From Pseudomonadota bacterium (GTDB taxonomy: Bacteria > Pseudomonadota > Gammaproteobacteria > Xanthomonadales > Rhodanobacteraceae): a DNA stretch of 5,863 bases. Positions 1 through 4,704 of the stretch are shown here, piece by piece; the stretch's first letter is position 1, and each line of letters starts with the position of its first letter. The position numbers and the translations under genes were made by a program. The DNA lies in contig JAEZQS010000027.1 in assembly GCA_023412995.1 (NCBI GenBank), positions 1-5,863 on the forward strand. The letters are read 5' to 3'. Under the pieces are notes generated by a model. The model was not told the DNA's origin. It saw only the letters and a program-made list of their open reading frames with translations, and did not search any database.

Positions 1-57
1 CACGTTCGGTTTAGCCTTTGATTTGGAATGGAAAAGTCAAGCAGCTACTGTACCACG

Positions 58-73
58 CCGCCCCCTGGGGCGG
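58..73. repeat. Perfect inverted repeat CCGCCCC-CT-GGGGCGG
   Basis: Seven-base arms (58-64 and 67-73) flank a two-base centre. An outer GTACC (50-54) can also pair with GGTAC (72-76) in an alternative, bulged fold. As DNA it could be a protein-binding palindrome. As RNA the two-base loop is too tight unless the inner pairs open. No T-run follows on either strand, so it is not a typical intrinsic terminator. A second short inverted repeat, ACGGC-N6-GCCGT, lies just downstream at 83-98. Confidence 0.4.
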
Positions 74-106
74 TACCCTGCCACGGCGGGGGTGCCGTCC
101 CGGCGG

Positions 107-120
107 GTGACATCCGTCAC
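107..120. promoter_or_regulatory. Candidate response-regulator operator GTGAC-N4-GTCAC
   Basis: The sequence shows a perfect 5-base inverted repeat with a 4-base spacer. NarL/DesR-family regulators bind as dimers to short palindromes, so the DesR-like protein encoded 1.3 kb downstream is the natural candidate to bind here. If the weak promoter at 144-172 is real, the palindrome centre falls about 65 bases before its start point, a position usual for an activator. The assignment is inference; a chance palindrome of this size in GC-rich DNA is possible. Confidence 0.35.
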
Positions 121-143
121 GCGCGGAGCCTGATGGGGCATTC

Positions 144-172
144 TGCGGCAGCGTGCGGCCGGCGTGCACAAT
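144..172 (+). promoter_or_regulatory. Possible weak sigma-70-like promoter for the kinase operon
   Basis: A -10-like CACAAT (167-172) lies 17 bases after a poor -35-like TGCGGC (144-149). The -10 shares four of six bases with the consensus and the -35 shares little, which would fit activator dependence but equally fits chance. It lies between the palindrome at 107-120 and the kinase ribosome-binding site. Confidence 0.2.
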
Positions 173-225
173 GGCTCCGCCGTCGCAGGCGAAGTGGTTC
201 CAGGACCGTCGCGGCTCGGAAATCC

Positions 226-232
226 GGTGGAG
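226..232 (+). promoter_or_regulatory. Ribosome-binding site deciding the kinase start
   Basis: GGTGGAG is followed by eight bases and then ATG at 241. It supports the 400-residue kinase over the longer frame that opens at 28. A nearer ATG at 236 is out of frame. Confidence 0.6.
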
Positions 233-240
233 CAGATGCA

Positions 241-1443
241 ATGCACCTGAGGGCACGGTGGCAGGACTGGCGTCGCCGCCTGCGCCAGGCCGATGAGGCC
301 GAGGCGAGGCCGCCGCTGTGGAGCCTCTTCTATCTCCTGTTCCTTTTCATCAACTGGAACGGGCGGCCGCTGCCGGACTGGCTGCCGGCGACGCTGCTGA
401 GCGTCGGCTTCTTCCTGCCGGCGTATTTCCTGCCGACCGGCGGCACCCGGCGCGCCGTGCTCGCCCGCGCCGCGCTGATCGCGCTCCTGGGCGCGGTGCT
501 GGTGCCGGTCAACACCGGTGCCAACACCTACCTCATCTATGCGGCGGCCGTCCTGCCGCGCGCCGGCCTGCCACTGCCGCGTGCCATGGCCGCGGTGGCC
601 GGCGGGATGGTCCTGTTCGCGATCGAACTGATGCTGCTCGGCTGGCCAGGCAGGTTCATCCTACTGGAGGTAGTCATCACCTCCGTCGTCGCGACGGCCA
701 TCTGCGCGGCCAACCACTACGAGCGCGAAAAGCACCTGCGCCAGGCGGAGCTTGCGCTCAGCCACGAGGAAGTGCGCCGGCTGGCCGCCTTGGCCGAACG
801 CGAACGCATCGGCCGCGACCTGCATGACCTGCTCGGCCACACGCTCTCGCTCATCACGCTGAAGGCCGGCCTTGCGGCGCGCCTGTCATCGCGCGATCCC
901 GCCGCGGCCCAACGCGAGATCGGCGACGTGGAGCGGATCGCGCGCGATGCGCTCGCCCAGGTGCGGCGTGCCGTCAGCGGCATCCGCACCGCCGCGCTCG
1001 ATGCGGAGGCCGCCGCCGCGCGCGTGCTGCTCGAGTCGGCCGGCCTGCGGTTCACCTACGAGGCCTGCCCGATGCCGCTGGCGCCAGCGGCGGAGACGGT
1101 GCTGGCACTCACCTTGCGAGAGGCAGCCATGAATGCGCAGCGCCATGCCGGCGCCCGGCATGTGCAGGCTGCCGTCGGGGTGGCGGCCGGTGAGGTGCGG
1201 CTGCAGATCGAGGATGACGGCAATGGCCGCCCCATCGTGCCGGGCAACGGCCTCGCCGGCATGCGCGAACGGCTGCAGGGCTGCGGCGGCGCCCTCTCGA
1301 TCGACGCCGTCCGCGGCCGTGGCACGCGCCTGGTCGCCTGCCTTCCGCAGGCCGTCGCGACGACAGGCGTCGTGGGTGATGAGGCGCGTCCGCCGCCCCA
1401 GCCCGCCGCCGCCCTCTGGAATTACCAGGAGCCCCTGCCGTGA
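241..1443 (+). CDS. DesK-like membrane sensor histidine kinase (HisKA_3 family)
   Basis: This is an inner-membrane sensor kinase that should autophosphorylate on histidine and pass the phosphate to the regulator encoded next. The 400-residue product begins with a basic, aromatic stretch and then about five to six hydrophobic segments between residues 26 and 157. A charged linker (158-190) follows. The HisKA_3 dimerisation helix contains RDLHDLLGH, with His195 as the expected phosphorylated residue. The ATPase domain shows an N-box (Glu294, Asn298, His302), a DDGNG motif (325-329), the GNGLAGMRER loop (335-344) and GRGT (359-362), all apparently intact. There is no periplasmic sensor domain, so the signal is probably sensed in the membrane, as in Bacillus DesK, which responds to lipid order. 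The Pro/Ala-rich tail (about 380-400) overlaps the next start. The ligand is unknown; kinases of this type often sit beside ABC transporter genes, but none is visible here. Confidence 0.9.
   Translation: MHLRARWQDWRRRLRQADEAEARPPLWSLFYLLFLFINWNGRPLPDWLPATLLSVGFFLPAYFLPTGGTRRAVLARAALIALLGAVLVPVNTGANTYLIYAAAVLPRAGLPLPRAMAAVAGGMVLFAIELMLLGWPGRFILLEVVITSVVATAICAANHYEREKHLRQAELALSHEEVRRLAALAERERIGRDLHDLLGHTLSLITLKAGLAARLSSRDPAAAQREIGDVERIARDALAQVRRAVSGIRTAALDAEAAAARVLLESAGLRFTYEACPMPLAPAAETVLALTLREAAMNAQRHAGARHVQAAVGVAAGEVRLQIEDDGNGRPIVPGNGLAGMRERLQGCGGALSIDAVRGRGTRLVACLPQAVATTGVVGDEARPPPQPAAALWNYQEPLP
1427..1431 (+). promoter_or_regulatory. Ribosome-binding site of the response regulator, inside the kinase gene
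   Basis: AGGAG lies eight bases before the GTG at 1440 and within the last codons of the kinase. It selects this GTG as the start. The GTG overlaps the kinase stop in the sequence GTGA, an arrangement that favours translational coupling and balanced amounts of the two partners. Confidence 0.65.
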
Positions 1444-2042
1444 TCCGTGTCCTGCTGGCCGAAGACCAGGCGATGGTGCGCGGCGCGCTGTCGGCGCTGC
1501 TGGCGCTGGAGCCCGATATCGACGTGGCAGGCGAGGCGGCCGACGGCGAGGCGGCCTGGCGCCTGCTGCAGCAGCTTCGGCCCGACGTGCTGGTGACCGA
1601 CATCGAAATGCCGGGCCTCAGCGGGCTGGAACTGGCGCAGCGCGCCCAGCGCCACGCGCTCGCCAGCCGGGTGGTGATCGTGACGACCTTCGCGCGCCCC
1701 GGTTTCCTGCGCCGCGCGCTGGAAGCCGGCGTCAGCGGCTACCTGCTGAAGGATGCGCCGGCCGAACAACTGGCCGAAGCGCTGCGTACCGTCGTGCGCG
1801 GCGGCCGCGCGATCGATCCGCAACTGGCGGTGGAGGCGTGGAGCGAGGCCGACCCGCTCAGCGATCGCGAACGGCAGGTGCTGCGGCTGGCGGGCGAGGG
1901 CAGCCCGGCGGCGGAAATCGCGCAGCGGCTGGGCCTCTCCCCCGGCACCGTGCGCAACTACCTGTCCGAATCGATCGGCAAGCTCGGCGTCGCCAACCGC
2001 ATCGAGGCGTACCGCCTCGCGCGGCAGAAGGGCTGGCTGTAG
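1440..2042 (+). CDS. DesR-like NarL/LuxR-family response regulator
   Basis: This is a cytoplasmic DNA-binding regulator, the partner of the kinase encoded just upstream. The 200-residue length is normal for the NarL/FixJ family. The receiver domain covers about residues 1-120. It has acidic residues Glu8 and Asp9, the phospho-acceptor Asp54 in VTDIEMPG, Thr82/Thr83 in IVTTFARPGF and Lys104 in YLLKD; the TTFARPG and GYLLKD stretches resemble Bacillus DesR. A LuxR-type helix-turn-helix spans about 138-200, starting at LSDRERQVL, with LGLSPGTVRNYLSESIGKLG (164-183) as the recognition region. Every key residue I checked is present, so phosphorylation-controlled dimerisation and DNA binding are expected. 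Targets are not visible; autoregulation through the palindrome at 107-120 is a guess. The GTG start is supported by its Shine-Dalgarno and by alignment of the first beta strand (IRVLLAEDQ). Confidence 0.93.
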   Translation: MIRVLLAEDQAMVRGALSALLALEPDIDVAGEAADGEAAWRLLQQLRPDVLVTDIEMPGLSGLELAQRAQRHALASRVVIVTTFARPGFLRRALEAGVSGYLLKDAPAEQLAEALRTVVRGGRAIDPQLAVEAWSEADPLSDRERQVLRLAGEGSPAAEIAQRLGLSPGTVRNYLSESIGKLGVANRIEAYRLARQKGWL

Positions 2043-2160
2043 ACGGCCGCTGGCCTTCGCACCTCGCGGCGCGGCGGAGCGCGCCCGGCACGTCGACGCG
2101 GCCGCGGCACGCAGCGGCTGCCGGCTAGGTCGTCCATCGGCGCGCCGCCCCGGACGGGCC
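2043..2160. other. Convergent intergenic region, 118 bases
   Basis: This very GC-rich spacer lies between the stop of the response regulator and the stop of the minus-strand phospholipase-D-family gene. It must hold whatever termination both genes use. Several short GC-only hairpins are possible (2045-2055, 2068-2085 and around 2111-2121), but none is followed by a T-run on either strand. Rho-dependent termination is therefore the simpler explanation. I see no small gene or repeat here. Confidence 0.5.
2068..2085. terminator. GC-rich stem-loop, possible bidirectional terminator without a U-tract
   Basis: GGCGCG (2068-2073) and CGCGCC (2080-2085) form a 6-pair stem around the loop GCGGAG. It is the best hairpin between the two convergent genes and lies 26 bases past the regulator stop. 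No U-tract follows in either direction, so intrinsic termination is unproven and the hairpin may be chance in GC-rich sequence. Confidence 0.22.
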
Positions 2161-3453
2161 TCAGATCTGCGACGTCGTCAGGGCCGAAACCTCGTCCTGC
2201 AGCTTGCGCAGCCACGGCCTGTGGCGCCACTGCTCCAGCGTGACCTCGCGCGAGCGGGCGATGTCCTGCTCGAAGATCCCGCTCATGCGCGCGGCGAATT
2301 CCGCGTCGTACACGTTGAGGTTGGCCTCGTCGTTGAGCCGGAACGAGCGCGGGTCGAAATTGGCCGAGCCGACCATCGTCAGGTAGTCGTCGACGATCAT
2401 CATCTTGCAGTGGAACATGCTGGGCTGGAACTGGTACAGCTTCGCCCCTGCTTCCAGCATCTCGCCCCACTGCGCCTGGGACGCGTCGCGCACGATGTCG
2501 CTGTCCACGTGCGGCCCCGGCATGATGATGCGCAGCTGCACGCCGCGGCGCAGCGCATCCAGCAGCGCGTTGCGGACGCGGTCGCCCGGCACGAAGTAGG
2601 CCGCTTCCAGGTCGATGCGGGAGCGCGCCGCGGCGATCGCGACCAGGTACATCAGCTGCATGTTCTCGCTGCCGCCATCGGGAGAGCTGGCGAAGACCTG
2701 CGCCGATGCCTCGCCGACGCGGGGCAGCACCGGATAGTAGTCCGGACCCAGCAGCACGTGTCCGGTGGTGGTGATCCAGTTGTCCTCGAACACCGCCTGC
2801 ATCTGTGCGACGGCCGGCCCCTCCAGCTGGAAGTGCATGTCGCGCCACTGGTCCGGCCGCGTGGCGTCGCCCTGCCAGGCGTCGGCGATGCCGACCCCTC
2901 CGGTGAAGCCGATGCGCCCGTCGACGATCAGCAGCTTGCGGTGGGTGCGGTTGTTGATCCGGTCGATCGTGTACCAGTGCAGCGGGTGGAAGTACTCGAA
3001 TTCGGCGCCGGAGGCGCGCAGGCGCTCGATGCTGGCCTCTTCCATCTTCATACCGCCGACCCAGTCCACCAGCACGTGCACCTGCACGCCCGCGCGCGCG
3101 CGTTCGCTCAGGGCCTCGACGAATTCGTGGCCGACCTTGCCGGACCAGTAGATATAGGTTTCGAAGTTGATCGAGCGCTTGGCCGAGCGGATGGCCCCCA
3201 GCATCGCCGGGAAGATCTCCTCGCCGTTCTGCAGGTCGCCCACGCGGTTTCCGTCCAGCACGGCAGGGCCGGGGATGCTGGAGATCTCGCTGCGGAACTG
3301 CGCGCTCGCGACCGGGCTGGCGTTGCGTATGTCGCGCTTGAGCTGCTTTTCCTGCGGCAGGAAATTGAGCACCACGAGCACCAGCAGTACCGTCACCGCC
3401 GCTGCCGCGGCGATGATGCCGGCAAGGGCCTTCCAACCGATGTGCCAGTGCAT
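2161..3453 (-). CDS. Membrane-anchored phospholipase-D-family protein, probable cardiolipin synthase
   Basis: The likely role is transfer of a phosphatidyl group between phosphatidylglycerol or related lipids to make cardiolipin at the inner membrane. The 430-residue product has one N-terminal membrane segment (about 10-32) and then two phospholipase-D half-domains. HKD motif 1 is HRKLLIVD (His171, Lys173, Asp178) followed by GFTGG. Motif 2 is HCKMMIVD (His348, Lys350, Asp355) followed by VGSANFDPRS and LNDEANLN, typical of cardiolipin synthases. NGEEIFPAMLGAI (76-88) and FETYIYW (97-103) resemble the start of E. coli ClsB, which lacks a membrane anchor. ClsA proteins are longer, with two membrane segments. 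The ATG at 3453 is chosen because AAGGAGG precedes it; ATGs 10 and 9 codons earlier have no such site. The gene is divergent from queA and convergent with the regulator, so probably transcribed alone. Other PLD activities, such as the bifunctional cardiolipin/phosphatidylethanolamine synthase reported in Xanthomonas, cannot be excluded. Confidence 0.88.
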   Translation of the reverse strand: MHWHIGWKALAGIIAAAAAVTVLLVLVVLNFLPQEKQLKRDIRNASPVASAQFRSEISSIPGPAVLDGNRVGDLQNGEEIFPAMLGAIRSAKRSINFETYIYWSGKVGHEFVEALSERARAGVQVHVLVDWVGGMKMEEASIERLRASGAEFEYFHPLHWYTIDRINNRTHRKLLIVDGRIGFTGGVGIADAWQGDATRPDQWRDMHFQLEGPAVAQMQAVFEDNWITTTGHVLLGPDYYPVLPRVGEASAQVFASSPDGGSENMQLMYLVAIAAARSRIDLEAAYFVPGDRVRNALLDALRRGVQLRIIMPGPHVDSDIVRDASQAQWGEMLEAGAKLYQFQPSMFHCKMMIVDDYLTMVGSANFDPRSFRLNDEANLNVYDAEFAARMSGIFEQDIARSREVTLEQWRHRPWLRKLQDEVSALTTSQI

Positions 3454-3458
3454 GCGAG

Positions 3459-3465
3459 CCTCCTT
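3459..3465 (-). promoter_or_regulatory. Strong Shine-Dalgarno of the cardiolipin-synthase-like gene
   Basis: On the minus strand the sequence reads AAGGAGG, five bases before the ATG at 3453. It is the best ribosome-binding site in the window. It decides the start against the upstream in-frame ATGs at 3480 and 3483, which would add a polar ten-residue extension ahead of the membrane anchor. Confidence 0.8.
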
Positions 3466-3478
3466 CGTCCCTTCGATC

Positions 3479-3506
3479 ATCACACGATCGCGGATGGATC
3501 GATAAT
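3479..3506 (+). promoter_or_regulatory. Candidate sigma-70 promoter for queA
   Basis: A -10-like GATAAT (3501-3506, five of six consensus bases) lies 16 bases after a -35-like ATCACA (3479-3484, four of six). Transcription would start near 3513, giving a leader of about 35 bases before the TTG start. The same stretch read on the minus strand gives a weaker -10-like CATTAT (3502-3507) that could serve the divergent lipid gene, but I found no matching -35. The region also holds an inverted repeat, CGATC-N7-GATCG (3485-3501), which overlaps the promoter and could be an operator. Confidence 0.4.
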
Positions 3507-3548
3507 GATGGGCCCGCCACGCGGCGCGCCGTATCCGGACCGTTCACA

Positions 3549-4592
3549 TTGCAGAAATCCGACTTCCGCTTCGAGCTGCCGCCGGAGCTGATCGCCCAGG
3601 CGCCCCTCGCCGAGCGCTCGGCCAGCCGGCTGCTGCTGGCCGACGCCGCCCGGCAGGCGCTGGCTGACCACGTCGTGTCGGACCTGCCCGGCCTGTTGCG
3701 GCCCGGCGACCTGCTGGTCTTCAACGACACGCGCGTGCTGCCGGCGCGGTTGTTCGGCCGCAAGGCGAGTGGCGGTGCCGTGGAGGTGCTGATCGAGCGC
3801 CTCACCGGCGCGCGCGAGGCGCGCGTCCAGCTGCGTGCCAGCAAGAAGCCGGCGCCCGGCGCGCGGCTGCAGCTGGACGGCGGCGCGACGGTGGAAGTGC
3901 TCGGGCGCGAGGGCGAGTTCTTCCGGCTCCGCTTCGAAGGCGAGGAGCCGCTGGAATCGCTGCTGGCGCGTGTCGGCCGGATGCCGCTGCCGCCCTACAT
4001 CACGCGCGAGGCAGCCGCCGCGGACGCGGCGCGCTACCAGACCGTGTTCGCCCGCCACACGGGCGCGGTCGCCGCGCCCACTGCCGGACTGCATTTCGAC
4101 GCCGCGCTGCTGGCGGCACTGGGCGATCGCGGCATCGACACCGGTTTCGTCACCCTGCATGTCGGCGCCGGCACCTTCCAGCCGATGCGTGTCGAGCGGG
4201 TCGAGGACCACGTGATGCATGGCGAATGGCTGCAGGTCGGCGCCGATCTTGCCCGCCGCATCGCCGATACCCGCACCCGCGGCGGCCACGTGGTGGCGGT
4301 CGGCACGACGGTGGTGCGCGCGCTGGAATCCTCCCTGCGCGATGGCGTGGTGGCGCCGTTCGAGGGAGAGACGCGCATCTTCATCTATCCCGGCTACCGC
4401 ATCCGCAGCATCGACGCACTTTTCACCAACTTCCACCTGCCCGAATCCACCCTGCTGATGCTGGTGTCCGCCTTCGCCGGCCGCGATTTCGTCCTCGCCG
4501 CCTACCGCCACGCCGTCGCGCAGCGCTACCGCTTCTTTTCCTATGGAGACGCCATGTTGCTGTGGCCGTGGGAAGCCGGGAATGGAGAATAG
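3549..4592 (+). CDS. queA: S-adenosylmethionine:tRNA ribosyltransferase-isomerase (QueA)
   Basis: QueA transfers and isomerises the ribosyl moiety of S-adenosylmethionine onto preQ1 in position 34 of GUN-anticodon tRNAs, giving epoxyqueuosine, the penultimate step of queuosine synthesis. The 347-residue protein (E. coli about 356) keeps the family signatures in order: FNDTRVLPARLFGRKASGG (58-76), MPLPPYI (145-151), GAVAAPTAGLHFD (172-184), VTLHVGAGTFQP (201-212), DHVMHGEW (220-227), TNFHLPESTLLMLVSAFAG (293-311) and RFFSYGDAM (328-336). The start is a TTG, placed by alignment of QKSDFRFELPPELIAQ with the E. coli N-terminus. Only a weak GGA (3537-3539) precedes it, so initiation may be modest. 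The last five codons (AGNGE) and the TAG stop lie inside the left arm of the heptamer element, so the native C-terminal tail may have been replaced; the tail lies beyond the conserved core. It is the first gene of a likely queA-tgt unit. Confidence 0.97.
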   Translation: MQKSDFRFELPPELIAQAPLAERSASRLLLADAARQALADHVVSDLPGLLRPGDLLVFNDTRVLPARLFGRKASGGAVEVLIERLTGAREARVQLRASKKPAPGARLQLDGGATVEVLGREGEFFRLRFEGEEPLESLLARVGRMPLPPYITREAAAADAARYQTVFARHTGAVAAPTAGLHFDAALLAALGDRGIDTGFVTLHVGAGTFQPMRVERVEDHVMHGEWLQVGADLARRIADTRTRGGHVVAVGTTVVRALESSLRDGVVAPFEGETRIFIYPGYRIRSIDALFTNFHLPESTLLMLVSAFAGRDFVLAAYRHAVAQRYRFFSYGDAMLLWPWEAGNGE

Positions 4593-4606
4593 GGAATAGG
4601 GAATGG
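4575..4606 (+). repeat. Left heptamer array (GGGAATG/GGGAATA type)
   Basis: Four degenerate 7-base units read GGGAATG, GAGAATA, GGGAATA, GGGAATG after a leading GCC, followed by a final G. It is more diverged than the right array. The GAATAG junctions create TAG triplets, and the first of these (4590-4592) is the queA stop. Confidence 0.85.
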
Positions 4607-4615
4607 CCGAGGCGT

Positions 4616-4653
4616 GAGGCAATCGCCAGGACGGGCCGGATTTGCGATGCTTT
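4616..4653 (+). repeat. Nested stem-loop inside the heptamer element
   Basis: GCAATCGC (4619-4626) pairs with GCGATGC (4644-4650) with one bulged A, and the flanking GAG (4616-4618) can pair with TTT (4651-4653) using G-U pairs. The loop is about 17 bases. It lies between the two heptamer arrays, so the whole element could fold as a stem within a stem. Confidence 0.4.
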
Positions 4654-4700
4654 CCCATTCCCCATTCCCCATTCCCCATTCCCCATTCCCGATTCCCGGC
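4654..4700 (+). repeat. Right heptamer array, five perfect CCCATTC units plus CCGATTC
   Basis: Perfect CCCATTC units start at 4654, 4661, 4668, 4675 and 4682. A CCGATTC variant starts at 4689 and the array closes with CCGGC. The near-perfect copies suggest recent expansion by slippage or conversion compared with the left array. On the minus strand the array gives seven runs of three to four G separated by AAT or AATC, a strong G-quadruplex pattern. The repeat has no stop codon in any plus-strand frame. It takes up the sequence just before tgt where a ribosome-binding site would be expected. Confidence 0.92.
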
Positions 4701-4704
4701 TCGT

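Larger units (their letters stand above)
1..240. other. GC-rich leader upstream of the kinase-regulator operon
   Basis: No convincing gene lies here. A frame runs in from an ATG at position 28 and is continuous with the kinase, but its translation is low-complexity (Arg, Gly, Ala and Pro rich) with no domain, so I treat it as non-coding. The first 45 bases are AT-richer than the rest. The remainder holds three short inverted repeats (58-73, 83-98, 107-120) and ends in a ribosome-binding site at 226-232. The likely role is promoter and operator DNA for the two-component operon. Confidence 0.5.
4575..4700. mobile_element. Heptamer inverted-array element between queA and tgt (MITE/REP-like, non-coding)
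   Basis: This 126-base unit begins GCCGGGAAT and ends ATTCCCGGC, so its termini are perfect inverted repeats of nine bases. The 32-base left arm (4575-4606) can pair with 4669-4700 at 28 of 32 positions; the mismatches fall at arm positions 10, 12, 17 and 24. Between the arms a smaller stem pairs 4616-4626 with 4644-4653. The element holds no gene of its own. It overlaps the end of queA and stops four bases before the tgt ATG. In RNA it would be a long hairpin between the two genes, which could attenuate, stabilise or process the transcript. Calling it mobile or dispersed is inference from its shape; no target-site duplication is evident. Confidence 0.55.

Noticed and set aside
12..40. Possible divergent minus-strand promoter, TTGACT at 40-35
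   Set aside because: The -35-like box is good, but no acceptable -10 lies at 16-19 bases spacing and no divergent gene can be seen before the window edge.
28..240. N-terminal extension of the histidine kinase from the ATG at 28
   Set aside because: The translation is Arg/Gly/Pro/Ala-rich low-complexity sequence with no recognisable domain, and a good ribosome-binding site sits before the ATG at 241 where the membrane domain begins.
1753..3591. Long plus-strand open frame opposite the lipid gene
   Set aside because: It is antisense to the cardiolipin-synthase-like gene and out of frame with the response regulator; it shows no recognisable domain and reflects the lack of stops in GC-rich antisense frames.
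1958..3844. Long minus-strand open frame covering the lipid gene and part of queA
   Set aside because: It is a shadow in another frame of a gene with clear HKD motifs; its translation is Arg/Ala/Gly-rich without domains, as expected in GC-rich DNA.
4575..4700. CRISPR array
   Set aside because: The units are 7 bases, contiguous without spacers and arranged as opposed arms; this is a heptamer array, not repeat-spacer architecture.
4642..4704. Upstream TTG start for Tgt, adding 21 residues with an SPFPIPH heptad
   Set aside because: The extension is just the heptamer repeat read in frame; the repeat has no stop in any plus-strand frame, so openness means nothing. The family N-terminus aligns at the ATG at 4705 and no ribosome-binding site precedes the TTG.
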